64,000 bases of DNA, taken from Brevibacterium sp. CCUG 69071 (GTDB lineage: Bacteria; Actinomycetota; Actinomycetes; Actinomycetales; Brevibacteriaceae). The DNA is taken from the NCBI RefSeq assembly GCF_021023135.1, contig NZ_PGFV01000005.1:1-64000 (forward strand), given 5' to 3'. The notes beneath the pieces were generated by a model. The model saw nothing but the letters and a program-made list of their open reading frames with translations. It had not been told where the DNA came from and did no database searches. Of the stretch, positions 56,062-64,000 are shown piece after piece; the stretch's first letter is position 1; the number at the start of each line of letters is the position of its first letter. The position numbers were made by a program, and so were the translations under genes.

Positions 56062-56353
56062 TAAGCGTTCTCCATTTGCTTCTCGATAGACCTAATTCCC
56101 AATTCCGGCCATGGCGAACGCCATGTCTGCGAACCGTGGGACATATCCGACTGGACACCGGGTGAAGCTCGGCTCCCGATGCCAGTAACCGCGCGAACCT
56201 GCGAACCCTGCGGTCGGGTGTGTCGCAAGGACACGGACTCACAGAAACGAGGATCGGCGGTCTGCTCCGAAGAATTCTCACTGGGGGTCCGAGCCTCACA
56301 GAACGCTCGGTAGGATCATTCGACGGTGCAGATAACACAATCAGTCGCATTAC
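56062..56353 (-). promoter_or_regulatory. rpsL: str operon leader
   Basis: The transcript from the promoter at 56354-56383 has roughly 285 nt before the rpsL ATG. Within it GTGTC/GACAC (56220-56234) and CCGAGC/GCTCGG (56289-56310) form short hairpins. I see no reading frame of interest. The length suggests post-transcriptional control, but no known leader family is recognised. Confidence 0.5.
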
Positions 56354-56383
56354 AGAATATCGCGCCCGTGCACATCAGGTCAA
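56354..56383 (-). promoter_or_regulatory. str operon (rpsL) promoter
   Basis: On the minus strand TTGACC (56378-56383) is followed after 18 bases by TATTCT (56354-56359), one of the best promoter matches in the window. It faces rpsL and lies back to back with the furA promoter about 85 bases away. Confidence 0.75.
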
Positions 56384-56467
56384 AACCGGCCCCCGCGGCT
56401 CCGGGCTGTGACTCCGCGCGCGAAGGGGACCACGCCCCGCCTCGGCGCAGGGAAAGGCAGGCCTTCC

Positions 56468-56496
56468 TTGACTCATTCAAATGTAGACGGCATTCT
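56468..56496 (+). promoter_or_regulatory. furA promoter with overlapping operator dyad
   Basis: TTGACT (56468-56473) and CATTCT (56491-56496) are spaced by 17 bases; transcription would start at the GTG 56503. The -35 is part of the dyad TTGACTCATTCAA (56468-56480), symmetrical at most positions. This fits self-repression by the Fur protein encoded next, as known for furA-katG of mycobacteria and streptomycetes. Confidence 0.7.
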
Positions 56497-56502
56497 GTTG
56501 CT

Positions 56503-56979
56503 GTGAGCGGGACGACTCAAGATCACGGACAGGACTCCTCCGCAGCCTTGCGGAGCAGCTCTCTGCGCGTGACGAAGCAGAGGTCAGCGGTCCTCGATGC
56601 CGTGTGGGATCATCCGCACGCGGACACCGAGACCGTCATCAATTCTGTGCGCGAACGACTGCCCTCGGTTTCTCACCAGGCCGTCTACGACTCGCTTCAC
56701 ACGCTCACCGAGGTCGGACTCGTGCGGTGCATCCAGCCGTCCGGGTCCGTCGCCCGCTACGAAAGACGGATCGGGGACAACCACCACCACCTCGTGTGCC
56801 GTTCGTGCAATCTCATTGTCGATGTCGACTGCACGATCGGTCAGGCCCCGTGCCTGACGCCTTCACACGACTCGGGATTCATCGTCGAACAGGCCGAGAT
56901 CACGTTCTGGGGCCTGTGCCCCGAGTGCGCGGGATCGGAGTCTGGGCCGACGGATTCCGACTTGTCCCCTGCCGTCTGA
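56503..56979 (+). CDS. furA: Fur family peroxide-type regulator (FurA/CatR)
   Basis: 158 aa. A winged helix ([40 protein letters not shown]) is followed by the metal-binding domain with [18 protein letters not shown] and [10 protein letters not shown]; CxxC pairs at both sites would bind structural zinc. GTG 56503 is chosen: the upstream frame covers the promoter, and the -10 ends six bases before it, predicting a leaderless mRNA. The adjacent katG in the same direction, 95 bases on, marks it as the FurA-type repressor that senses peroxide or iron. Confidence 0.9.
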   Translation: MSGTTQDHGQDSSAALRSSSLRVTKQRSAVLDAVWDHPHADTETVINSVRERLPSVSHQAVYDSLHTLTEVGLVRCIQPSGSVARYERRIGDNHHHLVCRSCNLIVDVDCTIGQAPCLTPSHDSGFIVEQAEITFWGLCPECAGSESGPTDSDLSPAV

Positions 56980-57074
56980 GTCGGGTCATACCCCGGCCGA
57001 GCCCCCAAGTCCAGTCCTCTCTCCGATCTGTCTCCCAACGAGTCCGCAGCGGACTCGACTGCGAAAGGAACACG

Positions 57075-59282
57075 ATGACCCAAACGACCACCGGCGGCTG
57101 CCCCGTCGCACAGACGAGCTCGGCGCCGGAACAGGAGCCGGACAACGAGAATCTCGTCACCCCCTTCCAGGGCGATGCGAACTCGCAGTGGTGGCCCAAC
57201 CGCCTCAATCTCAAGATCCTGGCCAAGGGACAGCCGGCCCGCAATCCGATGGACCCGGGCTTCGACTACGAGGCCGAGTTCAACAGCCTCGACTACTACC
57301 AGCTCAAGGCCGACATCGAAGAGCTGCAGAAGTCCAATGAGGCATGGTGGTCCGCCGACTTCGGTCACTACGGTCCTTTCATGATCCGCATGGCCTGGCA
57401 CTCGGCCGGCACCTACCGCGTGCAGGACGGCCGTGGCGGCGGCGGTGAGGGCCAGCAGCGCTTCGCCCCGCTGAACTCGTGGCCGGACAACGTCTCGCTC
57501 GACAAGGCCCGGCGCCTGCTGTGGCCGATCAAGAAGAAGTACGGACAGAAGATCTCCTGGGCCGACCTCTTCATCCTCGCCGGCAATGTCGCCCTGGAAT
57601 CGATGGGGTTCAAGACCTTCGGCTTCGCCGGTGGCCGCACGGACGTGTGGGAGCCCGACAACGACGTGTACTGGGGCTCGGAGTCCGAATGGCTGGGCAC
57701 CGACAAGCGCTACGCGGGCAACCGCGAACTGCAGAAGCCTCTGGCCGCGACCACGATGGGTCTCATCTACGTCAACCCCGAAGGCCCGGAGGGCGAGCCC
57801 GATCCCGTCGCCGCCGCGCACGACATCCGCGACACCTTCGGACGGATGGCGATGAACGACGAGGAGACCGTCGCCCTCATCGCCGGCGGCCACACCTTCG
57901 GCAAGACCCACGGCGCTGGACCCGAGTCCCACAAGGCTGCTGACCCCGAGGCCGCTCCCCTGGAGGAGCAGGGCCTGGGCTGGAAGTCCGACTTCGGCAG
58001 CGGCCAGGGCAATGACTCCATCGGCTCGGGAATCGAGGTCACCTGGACCTACCACCCGACCCGCTGGGACAACGAGTTCTTCCACATCCTCTTCGCCTAC
58101 GAGTGGGAGGTCTTCGAGAACGAGGGCGGTCACCTGCAGTGGCGTCCCAAGGACGGCGGCGGGGACGACATGGTCCCGATGGCCCAGGGTGACGGACGTC
58201 GTGAGCCCCGCATGCTCACCACCGATCTGTCGCTGCGCTTCGATCCGGCCTACGAGAAGATCTCGCGTCGGTTCAAGGACGATCAGAAGGCCTTCGAAGA
58301 TGCCTTCGCCCGCGCCTGGTTCAAGCTCACCCACCGCGATATGGGACCGGCTACCCGCTACCTCGGTCCCGAGGCGCCGAGTGAGGAGCTCATCTGGCAG
58401 GATCCGGTTCCGGCCGGCACTCAGCTCGACAAGGGTCAGCTCGAGGCTGTCAAGGCAGCCGTGCGCGAGTCCGGTCTGAGCGTGCCCCAGCTCGTCTCGA
58501 CGACCTGGGCCGCCGCCTCCTCGCACCGCGTCTCCGATATGCGCGGCGGAATCAACGGCGGACGTCTCCGCCTCGAGCCGCAGCGCAGCTGGGAGGCCAA
58601 TGAGCCTGCCAAGCTCGCCGAGGTGATCCCGGTTCTCGAAGGCATCGCCGAGCAGACCGGTGCCTCCTTCGCCGATGTCGTGGCGATCGCCGGTGCCGTG
58701 GGCATCGAGACCGCTGCCGCTGCCGCCGGACACGAGATCACCGTGCCCGTCTCCACCGGCCGCGGAGATGCCAGCCAGGAGCAGACCGACGTCGACTCCT
58801 TCGGCTACCTCGAGCCGACCCATGACGGGTTCCGCAACTACCTCACGGAAGGTCTGCCGCTCAAGGCCGAGTACCTGCTGCTCGATCAGGCCAGCCTGCT
58901 GGGCCTGACCCCTCCGGAGCTGACCGTGCTCATCGGCGGCCTCCGGGTCCTCGGAGCGAACTACGAGGACTCAGAGCTCGGCGTGTTCACGCAGCGTCCG
59001 GGTGAGCTGACGAACGACTTCTTCGTCAACCTGCTCGAACTCGGCAATGTATGGAAGCCGATCGGCCCCTCCGAGACCGCCAACGTCTACGAGTGCTACT
59101 CCCCCGAGGGTGAGAAGCTGTGGACGGGCAGCCGGGTCGATCTGCTCTTCGGTGCGAATTCCGAGCTGCGGGCCCTCGCCGAGGTCTACGCCTCCGACGA
59201 TGCGCACGAGAAGTTCATCGCGGACTTCGTCAAGGTCTGGTCCAAGGTCGTCGAGGCGGACCGCTTCGATCTGCACCGCTGA
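57075..59282 (+). CDS. katG: Catalase-peroxidase
   Basis: 735 aa, two peroxidase-like domains, full length. The distal haem pocket Arg105, Trp108 and His109 is in [14 protein letters not shown]; the proximal His is in [14 protein letters not shown]. The Trp-Tyr-Met adduct that gives catalase activity is complete: Trp108, Tyr in [11 protein letters not shown] and Met in [14 protein letters not shown] 57075 has AAAGGAA upstream; the open frame before it overlaps furA out of frame. It destroys hydrogen peroxide and would be controlled by FurA. It ends in a strong terminator. Confidence 0.98.
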   Translation: MTQTTTGGCPVAQTSSAPEQEPDNENLVTPFQGDANSQWWPNRLNLKILAKGQPARNPMDPGFDYEAEFNSLDYYQLKADIEELQKSNEAWWSADFGHYGPFMIRMAWHSAGTYRVQDGRGGGGEGQQRFAPLNSWPDNVSLDKARRLLWPIKKKYGQKISWADLFILAGNVALESMGFKTFGFAGGRTDVWEPDNDVYWGSESEWLGTDKRYAGNRELQKPLAATTMGLIYVNPEGPEGEPDPVAAAHDIRDTFGRMAMNDEETVALIAGGHTFGKTHGAGPESHKAADPEAAPLEEQGLGWKSDFGSGQGNDSIGSGIEVTWTYHPTRWDNEFFHILFAYEWEVFENEGGHLQWRPKDGGGDDMVPMAQGDGRREPRMLTTDLSLRFDPAYEKISRRFKDDQKAFEDAFARAWFKLTHRDMGPATRYLGPEAPSEELIWQDPVPAGTQLDKGQLEAVKAAVRESGLSVPQLVSTTWAAASSHRVSDMRGGINGGRLRLEPQRSWEANEPAKLAEVIPVLEGIAEQTGASFADVVAIAGAVGIETAAAAAGHEITVPVSTGRGDASQEQTDVDSFGYLEPTHDGFRNYLTEGLPLKAEYLLLDQASLLGLTPPELTVLIGGLRVLGANYEDSELGVFTQRPGELTNDFFVNLLELGNVWKPIGPSETANVYECYSPEGEKLWTGSRVDLLFGANSELRALAEVYASDDAHEKFIADFVKVWSKVVEADRFDLHR

Positions 59283-59323
59283 GGCACGGACACGGTCACT
59301 GAAGTGACCGGCCTGAGCGCATG

Positions 59324-59357
59324 ACGATGCCCCCACCGATTTCGGTGGGGGCATCGT
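59324..59357 (+). terminator. Terminator after katG
   Basis: ACGATGCCCCCACCGA (59324-59339) pairs with 59342-59357, 16 perfect pairs with a 2-base centre that opens to a small loop, followed by CGTCTCTGCATG. It lies 41 bases past the katG stop. Confidence 0.88.
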
Positions 59358-59430
59358 CGTCTCTGCATGTTTGTCGTCGGCGCTGTCGTCTGGCAGGGGT
59401 CGGCCTGGTTGGGCTCGGCCGGGCTAGACG

Positions 59431-60219
59431 CTACTCGTCGCGGTTGAGGACGGCGAACCCGGTGAGGATCTGCTCGAAGTGAGTCACGGCGGCGTTCTCG
59501 ATGTCAGTGTCGTCGCTCGTCGCCGAGGTGGTGTCGCCGGTGGCGTCCGAGCCGTCGGACGAGTCGCCTGTCGATGACGAGCCGTCCTGGCTGCTTCCAT
59601 CGGTGCTGCTGCCGTCGGAACTGCCGCCATCGGAACTGCTTCCGTCCTGGGAGCCGCCCGACGTCGTTCCGCCGTTCGACTGGCCTCCGTTCGACTGGCT
59701 GCCGTTCGACTGGCCGCCGGGCATGCCTCTGCCGTTCTGCGCGCCGCCGCCCTGCTGGGCACCGCCCCCGTTCTGGGTCCCGCCCTGCTGGCCGCCGGGG
59801 CCGCCCATTCCTCCGGGGCCGTTCTGTCCACCCGGTCCCTGGCTCGAGCCGGACTCGGATGAGGCCATGACGGCCGAGGCGCCGATCGCGCCCCCGGCGA
59901 GTCCGCCGACGACGAACAGGGCCGAACCGGCGAGAATCGCCGGAACGAGCGGCACGCGCCGCTTCTTCTTCCCGCTCTCCGGGGTCGCCGCCGTCGGCGG
60001 GTAGGCAATGGCCGGACCCTGGTTGGAAGCAGGGCCCGGAGACGCCACCTGGTTGGGGTTCCGGCCCAGGCTCGGGTTCTGCCCCTGGTTGGGGTTCTGG
60101 CCCGGGTTCTGGCCCGGGTTCTGGCCCTGGTTCTGGCCCTGGTTCGGGGTCTGACCCGGGTTCGGAGTCGGCGCCTGGTTGGGGTTTTGGCCCGGGTTCT
60201 GGTTCTGGTTCTCGGTCAT
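59431..60219 (-). CDS. Gln/Asn/Pro-rich single-pass membrane protein, unknown function
   Basis: 262 aa. Residues 1-60 are repeats of GQNP/NQ ([16 protein letters not shown]), probably cytoplasmic. A basic KKKRR (85-89) precedes one membrane segment (about 90-118, [20 protein letters not shown]). Outside follow about 130 residues of Gly/Gln/Asn/Ser/Asp low complexity ([26 protein letters not shown]) and a short ordered-looking end, [24 protein letters not shown] 60219 has GAGGAG upstream; the frame runs further up but overlaps the kinase gene. No homologue is recognised. Lying downstream of a two-component system, it may be its target. Confidence 0.75.
   Translation of the reverse strand: MTENQNQNPGQNPNQAPTPNPGQTPNQGQNQGQNPGQNPGQNPNQGQNPSLGRNPNQVASPGPASNQGPAIAYPPTAATPESGKKKRRVPLVPAILAGSALFVVGGLAGGAIGASAVMASSESGSSQGPGGQNGPGGMGGPGGQQGGTQNGGGAQQGGGAQNGRGMPGGQSNGSQSNGGQSNGGTTSGGSQDGSSSDGGSSDGSSTDGSSQDGSSSTGDSSDGSDATGDTTSATSDDTDIENAAVTHFEQILTGFAVLNRDE
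60093..60165 (-). repeat. 12-bp tandem repeats coding for GQNP
   Basis: On the plus strand the unit GGTTCTGGCCCG recurs in direct succession with small changes, giving the Gln-Asn-Pro-Gly repeats of the membrane protein N-terminus. Such an array can change length by slippage. Confidence 0.8.
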
Positions 60220-60307
60220 GGAATCTCCTCTGTTGGTCAGTGATTCCACTCTCGGCCACGGCGCTGTAGCCCATCCCAGCCGAGCCTGTGCCCTGGCTGT
60301 GGGATCC

Positions 60308-61822
60308 TCAGGCCGCGCGGAGTCGCAGCTCGAAGACCGTCCCATCGTCGGAGCTCGACATCGTGATGCTGCCGTGCATGAGGTCGACGAGACCGGCCGC
60401 GATCGCCAGACCCAAACCGGAGGAGCCTCCCTGCACCCCGGCCCGGGCCCGTGAAGCGTCGCCGCGGACGAAGCGATCGAAGACCCTGTCACGGATCTCC
60501 TCGGGGATTCCCGGACCGTCGTCGCTGATGCGGATCGCCACGATGTCCCCGGGCATCTGTCCGGAGATGGGCTTGTGCGCAGCCAGGGCTTCGACGTGGA
60601 CCCGGGTTCCCGGGGGCGTGTGCACGCAGGCATTGGTGATCACGATCGACGCGGCCTGACGAACCTGATCGGCAGCACCCCGCGCTTCGAGGGCCTCGGG
60701 CGGGAGGTCGAGGACGATCGAATGGTCGGGGTGGACGACGTGGGCGTCCTCGACGAGCTCGAGCAGCAGGGAGGACACGTCCACGGTGTCCTGCTTCGTC
60801 GGCTGACGTCCGGCCTCGAGCCGTGCCAGGAGCAGCAGATCATCGACCAGAGCCGACATCCGCATCGCCCCCGCATCGATCTTCGACAGGGAGGTGGTCA
60901 CCTCGGCGGGCAGGTCCTCACGGTAGGGACGGGTGAGGTCGGCCCAGCCGCGGATCGTCGCGATCGGGGTGCGCAGCTCGTGCGAGGCGTCGGCGACGAA
61001 ACGTCGCATCTGCTCCGTGCCCCGATAGCGCTCCTCGAGGGCGGACCCGACGTGGTCGAGCATCCGGTTGACGGAGGCTCCGACGTCGCCGACCTCCGTG
61101 CCCGGCACGGCGAGCTCGCTCGGCACCCGCAGCGCGAGTTCTGGTCTGCCGGCGCTCAGCTCGAGATCGGTGACCTCGCGCGCGGTGCGGGCGACGTCCC
61201 GCAGGTCGCGCAGCTGCCGATGGATGATGATCGCCATCAGCGCCGCCGTCGTGAGCACGCCGATGATGACGACGAAGACCGTCGTCCACGCGGTGCGCTC
61301 GAGCGCAGAGTCGACATTGCCCTGCGGGACTCCGTAGACGGTCGTCGTCCCGTCATCGTCGAAGGCCACGACACGATAGGAGCCGAAGCCGGGGACGTCG
61401 ACGGAGCGGTGTCCCCCGGCCGCGGACCGGGTGCCCTTCTCCAGCAGGGTCGACACGGCCTCGGCGGGGAGGACCTGCGGCCGGGACTGCCCCGCCTCGG
61501 CGATCAGCCCCTCACCACCGTCGCCGGCATCGACGACGACGAGCGCACCGTCCCCGACTCCGGGCTGGAACAGGTAGCGCAGGGCCTCGTCGACCGGTGA
61601 CTGCGAATCCGAGCCGCCGGGACCCTGGTCCGGTCCGCCGTCGGAGCGGGCATGCTGGGTCATGCTCGAGAGCTGAGCGTCGAGGTCGGACATCAGCGAG
61701 GTCCGCACGCTCAGCCACGAGGCGGCACCGATCCCGGCCCCGACGAGGAGGAGCACGAGACCGGCGATGACGATCAGCCGAGTCTGCAGCCGCAGCCTGC
61801 GCACGGAGAACGCCCGGCTCAC
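60308..61822 (-). CDS. Two-component sensor histidine kinase
   Basis: 504 aa. Membrane segment 1 (about 14-36), an extracellular domain of about 140 residues, segment 2 (about 178-200), HAMP, then the dimerisation helix with VADASHELRTPIATI (phospho-acceptor His281) and the ATPase domain with ITNACVHTPPGTRV (N box), DDGPGIPEEI (G1) and SGLGLAIAAG (G2). The start is GTG 61822, overlapping the regulator stop as GTGA; the frame runs on upstream but within the regulator gene. It pairs with the regulator and probably senses an envelope signal. Confidence 0.93.
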   Translation of the reverse strand: MSRAFSVRRLRLQTRLIVIAGLVLLLVGAGIGAASWLSVRTSLMSDLDAQLSSMTQHARSDGGPDQGPGGSDSQSPVDEALRYLFQPGVGDGALVVVDAGDGGEGLIAEAGQSRPQVLPAEAVSTLLEKGTRSAAGGHRSVDVPGFGSYRVVAFDDDGTTTVYGVPQGNVDSALERTAWTTVFVVIIGVLTTAALMAIIIHRQLRDLRDVARTAREVTDLELSAGRPELALRVPSELAVPGTEVGDVGASVNRMLDHVGSALEERYRGTEQMRRFVADASHELRTPIATIRGWADLTRPYREDLPAEVTTSLSKIDAGAMRMSALVDDLLLLARLEAGRQPTKQDTVDVSSLLLELVEDAHVVHPDHSIVLDLPPEALEARGAADQVRQAASIVITNACVHTPPGTRVHVEALAAHKPISGQMPGDIVAIRISDDGPGIPEEIRDRVFDRFVRGDASRARAGVQGGSSGLGLAIAAGLVDLMHGSITMSSSDDGTVFELRLRAA

Positions 61823-62547
61823 TGATCCGCCCGCAGGATGTAGCCGGCCCCGCGCTTGGTGTGGAAGAGGTTCGGCAGCTCGGCGAACGGGGCGTCGATC
61901 TTCTTCCGCAGATAGGACACATAGAGTTCGACGATGTTGCCGTTGCCGCCGAAGTCGTAGTCCCACACCCGGTCGAGGATCTGCGCCTTCGAGAGCACCA
62001 CCCGCGGATTGCGCATGAACAGCAGCAGCACTTCGTATTCTCGAGCCGTCAGCTCGATCGGGTGCCCGGCGCGGGTGACCTCATGGGATCGTTCGTCGAG
62101 TTCGAGATCACCCACGCGCAGCACATCGTCCTCGTCGGCAGGGACGCTCGGGGCGCTGCGGCGCAGCCTGGCCTCGATCCGGGCGATCACCTCGTCGAGG
62201 TTGAAGGGCTTCGTCACATAATCGTCCCCGCCGAGACGGAGGCCCGTGAGCCGGTCGTCGATCTCGTCACGGGCCGAGAGGAAGACCACCGGAGTGTCGA
62301 TGCCCTCTCCGCGGATCTTCTCGATGACCGCGAACCCGTCGAGGTCGGGCAGCATGACATCGAGGACGATGGCGTCGAAGTGCTCGCCGCGGGCCAAGTC
62401 CACGGCCTCTCGGCCGGTGCCGACTCCTGTCGCCTCCCAACCTCTGACATGGCAGGCCATGACGAGGAGTTCCGAGAGATTGGCTTCGTCATCGACGATG
62501 AGCACGCGTGGCGAGCTCGTGTCGAGGCCCTTCGCAGTCGGATTCAT
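61819..62547 (-). CDS. OmpR/PhoB family response regulator
   Basis: 242 aa. The receiver domain has RVLIVDDEANLSELL, the phosphorylated Asp63 in IVLDVMLPDLDG, and VTKPFN with the conserved Lys. The winged helix has VLSKAQILDRVWDYDFGGNG, IVELYVSYLRKKID and the end TKRGAGYILRADQ. It overlaps the kinase gene (GTGA) and starts 15 bases after the glycosyltransferase stop, so all three are one transcription unit. The targets may include the unknown membrane protein gene downstream. Confidence 0.95.
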   Translation of the reverse strand: MNPTAKGLDTSSPRVLIVDDEANLSELLVMACHVRGWEATGVGTGREAVDLARGEHFDAIVLDVMLPDLDGFAVIEKIRGEGIDTPVVFLSARDEIDDRLTGLRLGGDDYVTKPFNLDEVIARIEARLRRSAPSVPADEDDVLRVGDLELDERSHEVTRAGHPIELTAREYEVLLLFMRNPRVVLSKAQILDRVWDYDFGGNGNIVELYVSYLRKKIDAPFAELPNLFHTKRGAGYILRADQ

Positions 62548-62562
62548 AGAACGATTATCCCC

Positions 62563-64000
62563 TCAACCGGCGCTGAGATCGTAGAGCGCAACGTCATCGA
62601 CGGTCGTCGCTCCGAAATTCGCCGCGACCCAGGCCGCGATCTGCGAGGAGGAGGAATCGGAATCCGAACCGCCGGGTCCGCCGCCGGTTCCCGATCCGAT
62701 GTAGTAGTGGATCTGCCCCTCGGCGACAAGCTGCTGGAACTCCTCGAGGGTCGGTGAGGGATCCGTGCCGTTGAACCCGCCGATGGCCATCACAGGCTCC
62801 TCGAGCGCGAGCTGGTAGCCGGCAGCCTGATTCGCCCCGGTCGCCGCCGCGACCCAGGTGAAGTCGGAGGCATCCGCGGAGAGCAGTTCGGTGAGTTCGT
62901 CCGAGGGCTCGGAGCCGTTGAGCAGACCGCCCATGCCGCCTACCCCACCGCCGCCGGGGCCACCCGCGGCGCGTTCGGTGCCGTCCCCGGCGGTCGAGTT
63001 CCCACCGCCGGGGGCTCCCCCGCCGCCGGGCATGCCGCCTCCGCCACCGGGACCTCCGCCCATACCCGAGCTCGTGCCGGCGATGGTGACGATGGATCCC
63101 TGAGTGCTGCCGGCGATCGTCCGCACGGACAGCTGCGCCGGAATCGCTGCGCTGCCGAGGATGGCGACGGCCACGAGCACCGAGGCGAGCGCGCGGGTGG
63201 GTCTCCGGTGCGCGGTGACGATGAGGCACAGGCCGCCGAGGACGGCCACGATGAGCACGCCCCACCGCAGCCACCCGGGGATCCCGGACATCTCCGAGCT
63301 GATGATGAACTGCCAGGCACCGGTCAGCACCCAGGCCACCGCGAGGAGCAGTCGCCTGACGTAGCCGGGTCGGCTCAGCAGCACGGCCACACCGATGCCG
63401 ATGACCACAGCGATCGCCGGAACGAGAGCCACGGTGTAGTACTCGTGGACGATTCCATTCATGTTCGAGAGCACCAGCCAGGTGACGACGAGCCAAGCGC
63501 CCCACATGAGCACTGCCGCGCCGAGGCTGCCGCTCCTGCCGTTGCCGTCTGCCGTCCTGCCATTGCCGTCTGTCGCCCTGTCGGTCACGCCGCCGGTCTC
63601 CCCGTCGGTCACCCGTTCCGTGACCGCGGTGCCGCCGCGACGACGGGCCACCTCGGCGAGGATGAGGAGGACGATCGTGACGAGGAGGAGAACGAGTGCG
63701 GTGGGCAGGAACCAGGAGACCTGCTGGCCGAAGCTGCCGGTGAACAGTCGGGTGATCCCTGTTTCGCCCCAGCCGCCTCCCTGACCGCCGCCACCGACGG
63801 AACCGGTCTCATTGCCGGTCAGTCGCCCGAAGCCGTTGTAGCCGAAGGTGAGTTCGAGGAATGAGTTCGTCTGGGAGCCGCCGACGTAGGGACGGCTGTC
63901 CGCGGGTGTGAGCTCGACGAGCGCGATCCACCATCCGGCGCTGACGACCATCGAGCCGATCGGCACGAGCAGCCACAGCAGACGCCTGACCCACGAGGTG
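62563..64000 (-). CDS. GT39-like membrane glycosyltransferase (ArnT/PMT superfamily), 5' end outside window
   Basis: The 3' 478 codons are in the window; the frame stays open to position 64000, so the N-terminal catalytic part lies to the right. Seen are the loop RPYVGGSQTNSFLELTFGYN, GFGRLTGN, and about seven membrane segments (WFLPTALVLLLVTIVLLILA, YYTVALVPAIAVVIGIGVAV). A Gly-rich luminal loop (GMGGGPGGGGGMPGGGGAPG) and a soluble C-terminal domain with MAIGGFNGTDPSPTLEEFQ follow. Such proteins transfer sugars from polyprenyl-phosphate donors outside the membrane. Which acceptor is modified is unknown. Confidence 0.85.
   Translation of the reverse strand, partial: TSWVRRLLWLLVPIGSMVVSAGWWIALVELTPADSRPYVGGSQTNSFLELTFGYNGFGRLTGNETGSVGGGGQGGGWGETGITRLFTGSFGQQVSWFLPTALVLLLVTIVLLILAEVARRRGGTAVTERVTDGETGGVTDRATDGNGRTADGNGRSGSLGAAVLMWGAWLVVTWLVLSNMNGIVHEYYTVALVPAIAVVIGIGVAVLLSRPGYVRRLLLAVAWVLTGAWQFIISSEMSGIPGWLRWGVLIVAVLGGLCLIVTAHRRPTRALASVLVAVAILGSAAIPAQLSVRTIAGSTQGSIVTIAGTSSGMGGGPGGGGGMPGGGGAPGGGNSTAGDGTERAAGGPGGGGVGGMGGLLNGSEPSDELTELLSADASDFTWVAAATGANQAAGYQLALEEPVMAIGGFNGTDPSPTLEEFQQLVAEGQIHYYIGSGTGGGPGGSDSDSSSSQIAAWVAANFGATTVDDVALYDLSAG

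Overview
The window reads as a stretch of a high-GC actinobacterial chromosome (Actinomycetota, order Micrococcales). Brevibacterium or a close relative is my best guess. That rests on the actinobacterial 16S 5' end, the gene order, frequent leaderless starts, GTGA/ATGA gene overlaps, a short-form adenylate kinase and a FurA-KatG pair. The genus is an inference, because no database search was possible. I see no prophage, insertion sequence, CRISPR array or tRNA gene.

Left part (1-22 kb), mostly metabolism. The window opens with the 5' end of a 16S rRNA gene on the minus strand, preceded by a long leader with two promoter candidates. Then come an SRAP (YedK/HMCES) DNA-crosslink protein divergent from a MarR regulator; a valine-degradation operon (isobutyryl-CoA dehydrogenase, 3-hydroxyisobutyryl-CoA hydrolase, enoyl-CoA hydratase); a nitronate monooxygenase-like flavoprotein; an App1-type phosphatase; trpS; the CstA/YbdD-type carbon-starvation (probably pyruvate) transporter; exonuclease III; a GNAT; and a one-carbon block (folD-glyA divergent from purU). 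A tightly overlapping four-gene operon of unknown purpose (15.97-20.35 kb) encodes a PaaK/CapK-like adenylate-forming enzyme, a small unknown protein, a GNAT-type acyltransferase and an Acg-like nitroreductase. It is followed by putP.

Middle and right part (22-56 kb), the ribosomal protein superregion on the minus strand. In transcription order it holds rpsL-rpsG-fusA-tuf; then an alpha-glucoside/trehalose-type ABC importer with a GH13 alpha-glucosidase; then rpsJ to rpsQ, rplN to rplO, and secY-adk-map; then a second non-ribosomal block (small membrane protein, PaaX-like regulator, PatB/MalY beta-lyase, LPXTG-anchored S33 hydrolase, MFS exporter); and finally infA-rpmJ-rpsM-rpsK-rpoA-rplQ. 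rpsN (between rplE and rpsH) and rpsD (between rpsK and rpoA) are absent from their usual places. Several intergenic spaces hold strong RNA secondary structure, above all the rpmJ-rpsM spacer and the rpsJ leader.

Right edge (56.3-64 kb). A leaderless furA with its operator-like promoter drives or accompanies katG for peroxide defence. Then, on the minus strand, an envelope-type group: a GT39-like membrane glycosyltransferase (cut by the window end), an OmpR-type response regulator, its histidine kinase, and a Gln/Asn-rich single-pass membrane protein.

The parts most worth a second look are the four-gene adenylation/acyltransfer/nitroreductase operon, the structured RNA in front of rpsM, the Arg/Gly-rich tails on both S3 and S5, and the GT39/two-component/low-complexity membrane protein group.
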